From NCBI GenBank assembly GCA_900544115.1, contig UQTW01000019.1:1-44274 (forward strand): a DNA stretch of 44,274 bases, written 5' to 3'. The DNA is from an uncultured Collinsella sp. GTDB taxonomy: Bacteria > Actinomycetota > Coriobacteriia > Coriobacteriales > Coriobacteriaceae. This document shows, piece by piece, positions 24,516-33,544 of this stretch; position 1 is the first letter of the stretch; each line of letters begins with the position of its first letter. A program made the position numbers and the translations under genes. Below the pieces are notes generated by a model. It had not been told where the DNA came from and did not search any database. It saw only the letters and a list, made by a program, of their open reading frames with translations.

Positions 24516-24547
24516 GGGGTATCGACGTTGGTCGGTACCCCCTTTTT
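24516..24547 (+). terminator. Terminator after argR
   Basis: An 11-bp stem with one wobble (24516-24526 with 24531-24541), GTTG loop, then CTTTTT. Confidence 0.9.
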
Positions 24548-24586
24548 GTTTGCCGGTATAAAGACCGCCCTCCAGGTCGTTTCAAA

Positions 24587-24627
24587 CTAAAAGGCCCCGA
24601 GCAGTTCAATAAGCTGCTCGGGGCCTT
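24587..24627 (-). terminator. Terminator of the PBP gene
   Basis: A 14-bp perfect stem (24591-24604 with 24614-24627) and a 9-nt loop. On the minus strand the 3' side continues with TT after the stem's own TT, giving a short U-run. It lies 22 nt past the PBP stop and may also serve the plus strand. Confidence 0.85.
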
Positions 24628-24649
24628 GTTGGCTTTAGTCGCATACTTC

Positions 24650-26848
24650 TTAGCCGACCGTATCGTCAGGCGTGGGCGAGGGGTCTGGAGTGGGCGTAGG
24701 CGTAGGCGTGCCGCCATCGCCGCCGGTCGAACCACCAGTGGAGCCGCCCGTCGAGCCACCGGTCGTACCGGTGCCGCCGGTGGTGTCGCCGCCCGTGGTC
24801 TCGGTGGTCGTGGTCGTCGTGGTAGTCGTTGTGGTGGTTTCCTCTTCCTCTTCCTCTTCGTCCTCGTCCTTGTCGTCGTTCTCCGACTTCTTGGTGTTGT
24901 TGGTGCCGTAGAACTTCCAGACGCTGTTGTTCTTGTAGGTGGGCGCCGTTCCGGTCGCAAACTCCTCGCGCTCGGTACCGGTCAGAACGGTGTTCATAAA
25001 CCGCTTAAAGACAGGCAGGTTGGTGCTGTCGCCCAGCAGGTCCGTGCCGTACTTTTGGATGGGGATCTCGCCCGCGGAATAGCCGGTCCACAGGGCGCAT
25101 GCCAGCTGCGGGGTATAGCCGCAGAACCACAGGTTGGTGGTGTTGTCGGTGGTTCCCGTCTTGCCGGCATAGGGCTGGTTGACACTCAGGGCGCCGGCAG
25201 CACCCGTACCGCTGCCCTTCATGACGCCGGACAGAACATCGGTGACCGCGGCGGCCTCGCCCTCGGTAAGCACCTGTGAGGGATTGTCGGTGTGCTGGTA
25301 CAGCACCGAACCGGTACGAGAGTCAATCTCGGTGATGGCGATCGGCTGGCGATAGTAGCCGCCGTTGGCAAACGTCGCGTAGGCGGCGGCCATCTCGAGC
25401 GGCGAGATCGAGCCGGTGCCGAGGGTCATGACGGGAACGTCCTCGATGTTGTCCTTGGCGGGGTCGATGCCGAGCTTTTTGACGAGCGAGATGATCTTGC
25501 TGTTGCCGACGGCTTCCGCCACCTGGATGTAGCCGGTGTTGGAGGAGTATGCCGTCGCCTGCTTAAGCGTGATGGTGCCGTAGCTTTGATTGGCGTAGTT
25601 TTGTACCTCGGTTGTGGTGCCCTTGGCCTTGAGCGGCGAGTTGCAGTTGAGGGTGACGTTGGGGTTCATGCCGTTTTGGATGGCAGTTGCCAGCGTAAAG
25701 GCCTTAAAGGTGGAGCCGACGGGACGCTTGGCCGTGGCATGGTTTACGTGGTTCTCGTCGGCGTTGTAGTCGTAGCCGCCCACCATGCACTTGATGTAGC
25801 CGGTCTTGGGGTCGACGACGACCATGCCCATGTCCAGGCCGTCAAGCGAGAGCGTGTCGAGCTGCTCGCGGACGGCATTCTCTGCCACCTGCTGCATCGT
25901 GGGGTCGATGGTGGTCTTGACGGTCAGGCCGCCCTTAAAGAGCACGTCGGTCGAGAACTCCTGCTCCAGCAGCTGCTTGACGTAGGAGACAAAGTAGGGC
26001 TGCGAGTATACGTCGACGCCGCTGCCCGAGATTTCGGTCACGTTGAGGGTGATGGGCTCGGCCTGTGCGGCATCGTGCTCCTCCTGGGTGATGTGGCCCA
26101 GGCGCAGCATGTTGTCGAGAACCTTGTTGCGGCGGGACAGCGCCAGGTCGGGGTTGACCGTGGGGTCGTACTGCGAGGGCGAGTTGGGAAGGCCGATGAG
26201 TAGCGCGGCCTCGCTCAGGGTGAGGTCGGCGGCGCTCTTGGACAGATAGGTCTCGGCTGCGGCCTCGATGCCGTAGGCGCCGTGGCCGTAATAGATGGTG
26301 TTGAGGTACATCATGAGGATCTCGTCTTTGGAGTACATGTCCTCCATCTTGATGGCGATGTAGGCCTCGCGCACCTTACGCTCAATGGTCGAGTCGAACT
26401 GCTCCTCCTGCAGGATGGTGTTGCGCACAAGCTGCTGGGTGATAGTCGAGGCGCCTTCGTGCCCGCCGCCGAGGGTTGCCACCGCAGCACGCGCGATACC
26501 CCACAGGTCGATACCGCCGTGCTCGTAGAAGCGCTCGTCCTCGACGTCAACGGTGCCTTGCAGCACGTAGGGGGAGACCTCGTCCTTGGTGATGGACTTG
26601 CGGTTTTGCGTGTAGAAGCTCGCGATCTTGTTGCCGTTGCAGTCGACGATCTCGGTGGGCTCGCTCACCAGATACGCGTTGGCGTCGGTGTAGTCGGGCA
26701 GATCGGACAACCAGCGGTTGACGTTGCCGACCATGCCGATGCCAAACGCCACGCCCGCAATCAGCAGAAAGCCCAAAAACGAGAGCAGGATTATGGGCAG
26801 GGCGTGCGTCTTTGAACGGCTGTGTCCCTGTCGTTGGCGAGGACCCAT
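24650..26848 (-). CDS. Class A penicillin-binding protein (PBP1-type), 732 aa
   Basis: A bifunctional peptidoglycan synthase: a short cytoplasmic N terminus, one membrane helix (about 16-40), then extracellular domains. The GT51 domain has EDERFYEHGG (E103 catalytic) and GASTITQQLVRN (133-143). The transpeptidase domain has STFK (S379 nucleophile), SSN (435-437) and KTGT (563-566). After about residue 652 comes an 80-residue low-complexity tail: an acidic block, twelve threonines in a row, Gly/Ser/Thr repeats and a Pro-Thr segment. ATG 26848 is preferred over the longer frame from 26971 because GGAGGT lies 6 nt upstream and the membrane helix then sits at the usual place. Confidence 0.95.
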   Translation of the reverse strand: MGPRQRQGHSRSKTHALPIILLSFLGFLLIAGVAFGIGMVGNVNRWLSDLPDYTDANAYLVSEPTEIVDCNGNKIASFYTQNRKSITKDEVSPYVLQGTVDVEDERFYEHGGIDLWGIARAAVATLGGGHEGASTITQQLVRNTILQEEQFDSTIERKVREAYIAIKMEDMYSKDEILMMYLNTIYYGHGAYGIEAAAETYLSKSAADLTLSEAALLIGLPNSPSQYDPTVNPDLALSRRNKVLDNMLRLGHITQEEHDAAQAEPITLNVTEISGSGVDVYSQPYFVSYVKQLLEQEFSTDVLFKGGLTVKTTIDPTMQQVAENAVREQLDTLSLDGLDMGMVVVDPKTGYIKCMVGGYDYNADENHVNHATAKRPVGSTFKAFTLATAIQNGMNPNVTLNCNSPLKAKGTTTEVQNYANQSYGTITLKQATAYSSNTGYIQVAEAVGNSKIISLVKKLGIDPAKDNIEDVPVMTLGTGSISPLEMAAAYATFANGGYYRQPIAITEIDSRTGSVLYQHTDNPSQVLTEGEAAAVTDVLSGVMKGSGTGAAGALSVNQPYAGKTGTTDNTTNLWFCGYTPQLACALWTGYSAGEIPIQKYGTDLLGDSTNLPVFKRFMNTVLTGTEREEFATGTAPTYKNNSVWKFYGTNNTKKSENDDKDEDEEEEEEETTTTTTTTTTTTETTGGDTTGGTGTTGGSTGGSTGGSTGGDGGTPTPTPTPDPSPTPDDTVG

Positions 26849-27010
26849 ATATTGACCTCCAGGTATGTCGTGCCGGACGGTGGATGTGCCGTCGGGGCAG
26901 GATGGACATAAGTTATTACACGATAAACCAAACGGGGCGCGCGAGGCCTCGTGTATGCTGGAAGACGGCATTTTTCAGAGTGAATGCATACCTTGGTAAG
27001 GAGTTTGTCG

Positions 27011-28987
27011 ATGGCGATTCGGGCGATGGGGCCGAGCGGACAATACGAGACTGGATTGGATGCTGCCGGTGCGGCGCTGCCCGAGCTGCTGGCGCCGGCG
27101 GGCGGACTCGACCAGATGCTTGCGGCCATCGCCGCGGGTGCCGATGCCATCTATGCGGGGTTGGGCGGCTTTAACGCCCGTGTGAGTGCGCGCGGTTTTA
27201 CCGACGACGAGTTTGCGCGCGGTTGTGCCGTGGCGCATGCCCATGGCGTGCGTGTGTACGTAACGCTCAACGTGTTCGTGTTTGACGATGAGTTGTCCGA
27301 CGCGGTGGCGTTGGGAGCTCATGCACTGGAGCTGGGCGCCGATGCTCTGATTGTCGCCGATGCCGGGTTGGCCTGCGCGCTGCGCGCGGCGATTCCCGGG
27401 GTCGAGATTCACCTGTCCACGCAGGCGGGCGCTCATAGCGAGGGTGCCGTGCGGCTTGCCGCCGATGAGCTGGGGGTCGAGCGCGTGACGACGGCACGCG
27501 AGCTGACGGTCGACGAGATTGCGGCGCTATGTGCCACGGGCGTGCCCATCGAGGTATTCTGCCACGGTGCGATTTGCATCGGCTATTCGGGGGCGTGCGA
27601 GTTCTCGGCCTTGCGGCGTGGGCGCTCGGCGATGCGCGGCGACTGCACGCAGCCGTGCCGTCTGGCGTACGACCTAGTGGACGAGGCGGGGCAGAGTGTT
27701 GTTGCCGTCGAGGGAGACCGCCTGCTTTGTCCGCGTGACTATCTGGGTATCGCGCACCTGCCCGAGCTTGTTGCCACCGGCGTGGCATCGCTCAAGATCG
27801 AGGGACGCATGAAGAATCCCGATTACGTATTCAACGTGGTGAGGGTGTGGCGTCGGGCACTCGATGTGCTGTGCGACGGCGCGTGGGACCCCGGTGCCGT
27901 GGAAGAGCTCGAGCGCGAGCTGGGAAGGTCGTTTAACCGTGGGTTTACCGATGCGTACCTGCGAGGACGTTCGGGTGCCGAGCTCATGAGCTTTGAGCGC
28001 GCGATCAACCAGGGCGTGCGCGTGGGCCACTTGGTGGCGGTGGGTCACGAAGAGGTGACGGTTGAGCTTGATGCCGCCGTGGCGGCGGGCGATACGCTCG
28101 AAATCCGATTTTACCCGGGTGCCGACGCGCGTCCCGATGTGCCCAAGCGCTGGCCACAGGTGCCTTGCCCCGTGGATGCCGCTGCGGGGGAGCGCATCGT
28201 CGTGCATTGCAAACGTAAGGTGGACGCGGGCTGCGAGGTCTATCTGATTCGCAGCGCCGGCGTGTTGGATCAGACGGCGGCGGTGTTGGAGCGCATGCGG
28301 GCCGAGGCGGATGCGATTGCGCCCGTTGCGCGTGCCGTTGAGGTGCTGCCCTTTGAGGACGTTGCGGTGGATAGCGGTGCGTCGCCGGAGTTGGTGGGGT
28401 CGGCGGGGCCGGCAAAGCGCGAGGATTTTGCTCGTATGGTCTTTGCCTGGGAGCTGATGGATGTGGGTCCGCGCGATGAGCGAGATCTGTCCGATACAAC
28501 GGTGGTGCTCGACGAAGTGTGCCGCGCGGGCGACGCCGAGCGGACTCGGGCGCTTATGCAGCGTGCCGGGCGCGTCGTCTGCCGCAATCTGGGACAAGTG
28601 GCGATGGCCCGCGAGCTGGGCACAACGTTTGACGTGGCGGCGCCGGTGTTCTGTGCCAATCGGGCCACGCTTACCTGGCTGCGCGGACTCGGTGCGGGGC
28701 GGGTGTGCTTGTCGGCCGAGTTGCTCGGCAATGATGCGGAGCGTGTTGCCGAGCTTGCCGCTTGCCCCGGTGTCTTGGGGCCTGTCGATGCCGACCGTCC
28801 CGAGCTCATGGTGTGCGAGCACTGCTTGCTGACTGCCGAGGGCGCCTGCGCCACGGATGCAACGGGGCAGGTCCGTTGCCGTGACTGCTCGCGCCGTCAG
28901 CAGGCGCGCTTTTTGGTCGAACGTGACGGCACGCGTTTGCCGGTCGTTATCGACGCGTGCGGCAGGACGAGGATTTTCCTGTCGTAG
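27011..28987 (+). CDS. U32-family protein, RlhA/TrhP-like, 658 aa
   Basis: Peptidase-family U32 proteins are now known as tRNA or rRNA hydroxylases with an Fe-S cluster. The signature is clear: EVFCHGAICIGYSGACEFS (from 181), then RSAMRGDCTQPCR, giving C189, C196, C212 and C216. Length is close to the long RlhA-type members (about 650 aa) that modify 23S rRNA, so RlhA-like activity is more likely than TrhP (inference). Four more cysteines near the C terminus (CEHC and CRDC) may bind metal. ATG 27011 has AAGGAG 7 nt upstream; ATG 26984 would be a longer alternative. It is divergent from the PBP gene. Confidence 0.85.
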   Translation: MAIRAMGPSGQYETGLDAAGAALPELLAPAGGLDQMLAAIAAGADAIYAGLGGFNARVSARGFTDDEFARGCAVAHAHGVRVYVTLNVFVFDDELSDAVALGAHALELGADALIVADAGLACALRAAIPGVEIHLSTQAGAHSEGAVRLAADELGVERVTTARELTVDEIAALCATGVPIEVFCHGAICIGYSGACEFSALRRGRSAMRGDCTQPCRLAYDLVDEAGQSVVAVEGDRLLCPRDYLGIAHLPELVATGVASLKIEGRMKNPDYVFNVVRVWRRALDVLCDGAWDPGAVEELERELGRSFNRGFTDAYLRGRSGAELMSFERAINQGVRVGHLVAVGHEEVTVELDAAVAAGDTLEIRFYPGADARPDVPKRWPQVPCPVDAAAGERIVVHCKRKVDAGCEVYLIRSAGVLDQTAAVLERMRAEADAIAPVARAVEVLPFEDVAVDSGASPELVGSAGPAKREDFARMVFAWELMDVGPRDERDLSDTTVVLDEVCRAGDAERTRALMQRAGRVVCRNLGQVAMARELGTTFDVAAPVFCANRATLTWLRGLGAGRVCLSAELLGNDAERVAELAACPGVLGPVDADRPELMVCEHCLLTAEGACATDATGQVRCRDCSRRQQARFLVERDGTRLPVVIDACGRTRIFLS

Positions 28988-29036
28988 GTGCCGCGTCGCG
29001 CTGTTTTGGTTATTATTAGTGGGTTTATGAACTTCC

Positions 29037-29063
29037 AGCACCGCCGTATCCGGTGAGGGTGCT
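29037..29063 (+). promoter_or_regulatory. Leader hairpin upstream of tyrS
   Basis: AGCACC (29037-29042) pairs with GGTGCT (29058-29063), enclosing a CCG-tat-CGG type inner stem. It lies about 20 nt before tyrS. It lacks the conserved T-box sequence, so it is not a T-box as far as can be seen. A TATTAT at 29011-29016 could be a -10 box. Confidence 0.35.
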
Positions 29064-29084
29064 ATAGCAAAAGGAGGATACCCA

Positions 29085-30296
29085 ATGCTGTCTGTTGACG
29101 AGCAAATGCGTATCATCACCTCGGGCGCCGCGCAGATCGTCCCCGAGGCCGACCTTCGCAAGAAGCTTGAGAAGGGCGAGCCCCTCAACATCAAGCTCGG
29201 CGTCGATCCCACCAGCCCCGACCTGCACCTGGGCCATGCCGTGCCCCTGCGCAAGATGCGTCAGTTCCAGGACCTGGGCCACAACGTCACCCTTATCATC
29301 GGCAACGGCACTGCGCTGATCGGCGACCCCTCGGGCAAGAACTCCACCCGCCCGCAGCTTTCGCAGGAGCAGATCGAGGCCAACGCCGAGACCTACGTGA
29401 GCCAGGCCATGAAGATCCTGGACCCCGAGAAGACCACCATCGTGCACAACGGCGACTGGATCTTGTCGATGGATCTCGCCGGCCTGCTGCAGGTGTGCTC
29501 CAAGTTCACCGTCGCCCGCATCCTCGAGCGCGACGACTTTACCAAGCGCTACCAGTCCCAGACGCCGATTGCCCTGCACGAGTTCCTGTACCCTGTGATG
29601 CAGGCCTTCGACTCCGTGCAGATCAAGGCCGACGTCGAGATGGGCGGCACCGACCAGCTCTTTAACCTGCTCGCCGGCCGCGAGCTCATGGAGAAGATGG
29701 GCATGGAACCGCAGATCGCGCTCACCATGCCGCTGCTCGAGGGCACCGACGGCGTCCGTAAGATGTCCAAGTCCTACGGTAACTACATCGGCCTGACCGA
29801 TGCTCCCAAGGATATGTTCGGCAAGACCATGTCCATCCCCGACGAGATGATTGGCAAGTACTATCGTCTGGCCAGTTCGCTCACCCCGGCCGAGGTCGAC
29901 AAGATCGATGCCGCCCTGGCCGATGGCTCCGCCGACCCCTACGAGCTCAAGCGCGCTCTAGGCCGCGACCTGTGCGACACCTACCACGGTGCTGGCGCCG
30001 GCGACGAGGCTCAGGCCGAGTTCGACCGTGTGTTCAAGGAGGGCCAGCTTGCCGACTTCCCCGAGAAGCACGTTGAGCTGACCGTCAACGACGAGGGCCA
30101 GATTTACCTCGCTGGCCTGCTCAAGGACCTGGGCCTTTCGGCCAGCGCCGGTCAGGCCCGCCGCGACATCGACGGCGGCGGCGTCAAGATCAACGGCAAG
30201 GCTGTGGCTCCCAAGAGCTACAACATCGATCCGAGCGCCCTCAAGCTGGGCGACACCCTCTCCGTGGGCAAGCGCAAGGGCTTCAAGTTGATTTAA
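29085..30296 (+). CDS. tyrS: Tyrosyl-tRNA synthetase
   Basis: 403-aa class I aminoacyl-tRNA synthetase. The HIGH-type motif is HLGH in TSPDLHLGHAVPL and the KMSKS loop is intact (RKMSKSYGNYIGL). The C-terminal S4-like RNA-binding domain (SASAGQARRDIDGGGVKING) is present. AAAGGAGG precedes the ATG. It is followed by a strong terminator, so it is probably monocistronic. Confidence 0.96.
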   Translation: MLSVDEQMRIITSGAAQIVPEADLRKKLEKGEPLNIKLGVDPTSPDLHLGHAVPLRKMRQFQDLGHNVTLIIGNGTALIGDPSGKNSTRPQLSQEQIEANAETYVSQAMKILDPEKTTIVHNGDWILSMDLAGLLQVCSKFTVARILERDDFTKRYQSQTPIALHEFLYPVMQAFDSVQIKADVEMGGTDQLFNLLAGRELMEKMGMEPQIALTMPLLEGTDGVRKMSKSYGNYIGLTDAPKDMFGKTMSIPDEMIGKYYRLASSLTPAEVDKIDAALADGSADPYELKRALGRDLCDTYHGAGAGDEAQAEFDRVFKEGQLADFPEKHVELTVNDEGQIYLAGLLKDLGLSASAGQARRDIDGGGVKINGKAVAPKSYNIDPSALKLGDTLSVGKRKGFKLI

Positions 30297-30321
30297 CGAG
30301 TGAGTTGACCTTACAAGTTGC

Positions 30322-30360
30322 AACAAGGCCGCAGCCGGGATTCCCGACTGCGGCCTTGTT
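30322..30360 (+). terminator. Terminator after tyrS
   Basis: AACAAGGCCGCAG (30322-30334) pairs perfectly with CTGCGGCCTTGTT (30348-30360) around an inner CGGGA/TCCCG hairpin. The stem is long, but the 3' T-run is short. Confidence 0.8.
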
Positions 30361-30434
30361 TAGTTACGCGGTTTTACCAAATACGATTCGCTCGCTGTCG
30401 TTGCCAAAACATCGGCGCTGCCGTTGTTGGCACT

Positions 30435-30479
30435 TGGGGACGTTCCTTTTGTGCCGGCACTTTGGGACACTCCTTGTCA
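30435..30479. repeat. Copy 1 of a gggacgttcc-type intergenic repeat
   Basis: The first 16 bases (30435-30450) are identical to 33436-33451, and the similarity continues with differences to about 30475. It includes a perfect palindrome GTGCCGGCAC (30451-30460). This copy lacks the right arm seen in copy 2. The rest of the 343-nt tyrS-ade gap shows only a weak TACAAT at 30566-30571. Confidence 0.6.
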
Positions 30480-30639
30480 TTGGTACAAAGCAACCTGCCC
30501 TCATTGCGCCAAGCGGCGTGTGCCGTTAAGCGGAGGGGGTGTATTCCCGACCCATCGTTTGGGCATACAATGGCTATTGTCTTGCTGCGGTGAAGGCCTG
30601 TCCGCTCCGCAGCTGTTTTCTACGGTTAAAGGAGAAGGT

Positions 30640-32460
30640 ATGTCCGTTGAGGTCATGAGGTCTGTGATCGAGGCCGCCGAGGGCCGCGTGCCCGTCGACA
30701 CGCTGTTTACCAATGCGCAGATTGTCGACGTGTACGGTCAGCGCGTGGCGCCCGGTAGCGTTGCCGTCAAGGACGGTGTGATCGTCGGCGTGCTCTACGA
30801 CGGTCGCGACGATGCCGCCGGTACGTATGAGGCTGCCGAGGTCATCGATTGCCAGGGCCGCTATCTTGCCCCCGGTTTTATTGACGGGCATCTGCATATC
30901 GAGTCTTCGAACATCCGCCCTGCCGAGTATGCACGCATGGCGGCGACGCGCGGTACCACCACCGCTATTGCCGACAGCCACGAGATTGCCAATGTTGCCG
31001 GTCTCGATGGCTTGCGCTTTATGATTGAGGACGGCCGCCGTACACCCATCTCCATCAAGTACATGATGCCTTCGTGCGTGCCCGCGCTGCCCGATGAGCA
31101 AGCGGGCGCTGTGATTACCGCCGCTGACATGCAGGCGTTTTTTGCCGAGCATCCGGGCGACGTTTTTGGCCTGGGCGAGATGATGAACCTGCCGGGTGTC
31201 TTTATGGCCGATCCTGAGACCTGTGCTCGCATCGATGCTGCCAACCAGACGCCGTCCAAGCAGGTCGACGGCCATGCGCCGCTCGTTGCCGGCAAGGACC
31301 TCAATGCCTATGCCGCGGCGGGCATTATCGCCGACCATGAGTCGACGATTCCCGAGGAGGCGCTCGACAAGCTGTCTCGTGGCATGTACGTGATGCTGCG
31401 CGAGGGCACCTGCAGCCATGACCTGGCCAACCTGTCGCCGATGCTGCTGGAGAATCCCGCGCGCGCCCGCCGCTGTTGCTTTGCGACTGACGACCGCGCC
31501 CCTTCCGATGCGCTTGCGACCGGCATGATCGACAATGCCTGTCGCGTGGCTATCGAGGCCGGTATCGACCCCGTGGTTGCCATCTCTATGGCGTCCCTCT
31601 CCACGGCCGAGGCGTTTGGCCTGGACCACGGTTGCCGCGACCCGCACGAGCTGCGTGGCGCCATCGCCCCGGGCAAGCGTGCCGACCTGCTGGTACTCAA
31701 CGACCTGACGTTTGCCACGGCTCCGCATCGCGTATATGCCGCCGGTGCTCTGGTGGCGCAGGACGGCACCTTTGTGGGCGAGATCGCACCCGAGATGGCC
31801 GAGGTTGCGGCCCTTGCCGATGAGCTGCGTGCTTCCGTTAAGCTGCCGAAGCTATCGCTTGACGTGTTCGACTATGCCTTTAAGCCGGGCGAGGCCGTGA
31901 TCGACGTGGTGCCGGGCAAGGCCATCACGGGCATGGCTCGTCCCGAGAATGCCGAGGGCCTGCGCCGCATTATGCTGATCGAGCGCCACGGCCGCGGCTT
32001 GTCACTGCAGGCCGAGGGGGCCGACGGTGATGGCCCTGCGGGCCTGGGTCTTGTTGGCAAGCACATTGGTCGCGGCTGGGTGCGTGGCTTTACCATTACG
32101 GGCGGTGCCATCGCCTCGACGATCGGCCACGACTCGCACAACGTGTGCGTGGTGGGCGACAACGCGGCCGATATGATGGCTGCCGTTGAGGCCGTGGGCC
32201 AGGGCGGCCACGTGCTGGTGCGTAACGGCGAGGTCGTGGCGCGCATTCCGCTGGCGCTCGGTGGCCTTATGAGCGAAGGCACGGCCGAGGACGTTGCCGC
32301 GCAGCACGACGACTTTATGGTCAAGGCACGCGCCATGGGTATTGAGCCGCCGCTCGACCCCATCATGGGCATCATCTTCCTGCCCCTGCCGGTTATCCCG
32401 ACGCTCCGCATCCGCCCCGAGGGCATGTTCGACGTTACAACCTTCACCTACGCCGACTAG
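30640..32460 (+). CDS. ade: Adenine deaminase, 606 aa
   Basis: A metal-dependent amidohydrolase turning adenine into hypoxanthine and ammonia. The metal motif GHLHIESS (H84, H86), then DSHEIANV, and the downstream FATDDRAPSD place it in the Ade family; length fits. The reading frame is open back to 30424, but AAAGGAG 5-9 nt before ATG 30640 fixes the start, giving the normal N terminus. It would feed hypoxanthine to a xanthine dehydrogenase-type enzyme, linking it to the locus at 0.2-11.7 kb. It is followed by an attenuator-like hairpin. Confidence 0.95.
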   Translation: MSVEVMRSVIEAAEGRVPVDTLFTNAQIVDVYGQRVAPGSVAVKDGVIVGVLYDGRDDAAGTYEAAEVIDCQGRYLAPGFIDGHLHIESSNIRPAEYARMAATRGTTTAIADSHEIANVAGLDGLRFMIEDGRRTPISIKYMMPSCVPALPDEQAGAVITAADMQAFFAEHPGDVFGLGEMMNLPGVFMADPETCARIDAANQTPSKQVDGHAPLVAGKDLNAYAAAGIIADHESTIPEEALDKLSRGMYVMLREGTCSHDLANLSPMLLENPARARRCCFATDDRAPSDALATGMIDNACRVAIEAGIDPVVAISMASLSTAEAFGLDHGCRDPHELRGAIAPGKRADLLVLNDLTFATAPHRVYAAGALVAQDGTFVGEIAPEMAEVAALADELRASVKLPKLSLDVFDYAFKPGEAVIDVVPGKAITGMARPENAEGLRRIMLIERHGRGLSLQAEGADGDGPAGLGLVGKHIGRGWVRGFTITGGAIASTIGHDSHNVCVVGDNAADMMAAVEAVGQGGHVLVRNGEVVARIPLALGGLMSEGTAEDVAAQHDDFMVKARAMGIEPPLDPIMGIIFLPLPVIPTLRIRPEGMFDVTTFTYAD

Positions 32461-32564
32461 TCATCGGGGTGGCGTGTCGCCTGACGCCGCGACCGTGAGA
32501 CCTCTGGCATGTGTGAGCTATTTGCCAGGTCCTTGTAACGTTTACGCCCGCGGAGTCTTATTTG

Positions 32565-32629
32565 AGCTCCCTTTGGGTACGTTGGAATCGGATACACGTT
32601 CGATTCCAACAAGCCCGAAGGGAGCTTTT
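32565..32629 (+). promoter_or_regulatory. Terminator-like hairpin containing the Shine-Dalgarno of the HAD gene
   Basis: AGCTCCCTT (32565-32573), GGG (32575-32577) and GTTGGAATCG (32581-32590) pair with CGATTCCAAC (32601-32610), CCC (32614-32616) and AAGGGAGCT (32618-32626), then TTTT. The 3' arm AAGGGAG is also the ribosome binding site of the gene at 32632. The structure could end the ade transcript or switch HAD-gene expression. Confidence 0.7.
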
Positions 32630-32631
32630 CT

Positions 32632-33426
32632 ATGTTTAAACTGATTGCATCCGATATGGACGGCACGCTGCTTGACGAAAACGGCCAGGTGCCTCCCGAG
32701 ACCTACGAACTGATTCTGGCGCTACACGAGCATGGCGTGCATTTCGCCGCATCGTCAGGTCGTCGCTACGATCGCCTGTGCGAGTTCTTTGCGCCCGTTC
32801 GCGACAAGATGGACTTTGTCGCCGCTAACGGCGCCCAAGTCTACGCCGACGGTAAGATGGTAGACCGTGAGGTGTATTCCCACCTGGCGATTCGAAGGCT
32901 CGCTCAAGCCGTCAGGACGTTTCCCAATCTGCATCTTGCGCTCTTTGACCGAACCAAGTCCTTCCTGCTCGATGACGAGTGCAAGTTCGTGCGTGAGGTC
33001 GATAAGGACCTTCCCAATGCCGAGCGTATTTGGGAGCTGCCCGATCCCAGCGTAAATATCATCAAAGCGAGTATCTTTTGCGACGACAGTGCGGTTATGG
33101 ACAGTGCGTACGTGCTACAGCGCGAACTTGGTCAGCTCTTTACTTTTGCTCCCTCGGGTAATGCCTGGATCGATGCCATGCAGCCCGGTGTGTCGAAGGC
33201 CTCGGGCATCGCGCAGCTCGCGGAGCATTACGGCATTGGACGCGACGAGGTCATGGCGTTTGGCGACTCGATGAACGACTACGAGATCATTCGCTTTGTC
33301 GGCACGGGTTGTGCGATGGAAAACGCGCGCCCCGCGCTCAAGGCGGTGGCCGATCGCGTCGTGGGTTGCAACCGCGATCACGCCGTCCAGCAAGAACTCC
33401 GTCGCGTGCTGGAGAGTCTCTCCTAA
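32632..33426 (+). CDS. Cof-type HAD-superfamily hydrolase, 264 aa
   Basis: A cytoplasmic Mg-dependent phosphatase of the HAD IIB (Cof) class. The nucleophile motif is SDMDGTLLDENG (D8, D10), and the late motif FGDSMNDYEI gives the metal-binding aspartates. A cap domain lies between them. Natural substrates are likely sugar phosphates or flavin/PLP phosphates, not predictable here. A second Cof-type protein lies convergent at 33545-34387. Its translation start sits inside a hairpin, so it may be regulated post-transcriptionally. Confidence 0.9.
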   Translation: MFKLIASDMDGTLLDENGQVPPETYELILALHEHGVHFAASSGRRYDRLCEFFAPVRDKMDFVAANGAQVYADGKMVDREVYSHLAIRRLAQAVRTFPNLHLALFDRTKSFLLDDECKFVREVDKDLPNAERIWELPDPSVNIIKASIFCDDSAVMDSAYVLQRELGQLFTFAPSGNAWIDAMQPGVSKASGIAQLAEHYGIGRDEVMAFGDSMNDYEIIRFVGTGCAMENARPALKAVADRVVGCNRDHAVQQELRRVLESLS

Positions 33427-33435
33427 TCCGGCAGA

Positions 33436-33529
33436 TGGGGACGTTCCTTTTCTGCCGACAGTGGGGGACAGTCCTTGCAGCTTTTTGCGAAGAGTGTCCC
33501 CAGTGACTAGTCGTTTAAGAACGTCCCCA
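33436..33529. repeat. Copy 2 of the gggacgttcc repeat, complete nested palindrome
   Basis: Outer arms TGGGGACGTTC (33436-33446) and GAACGTCCCCA (33519-33529) are perfect; inner arms GGGGACA (33464-33470) and TGTCCCC (33495-33501) nest inside. It lies between convergent HAD genes and may be a bidirectional terminator-like or mobile palindromic element. See copy 1 at 30435. Confidence 0.7.
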
Positions 33530-33544
33530 ATGACTGACCAATGA

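Noticed and set aside
28988..29084. T-box riboswitch before tyrS
   Set aside because: The gap is too short and the conserved T-box sequence is not present; only a small hairpin is seen.
27674..29254. A 526-codon minus-strand frame
   Set aside because: Antisense to the U32 gene and the tyrS start; no supporting motif.
30424..30639. A 72-residue N-terminal extension of adenine deaminase
   Set aside because: It runs through the intergenic repeat, and a good Shine-Dalgarno marks ATG 30640.
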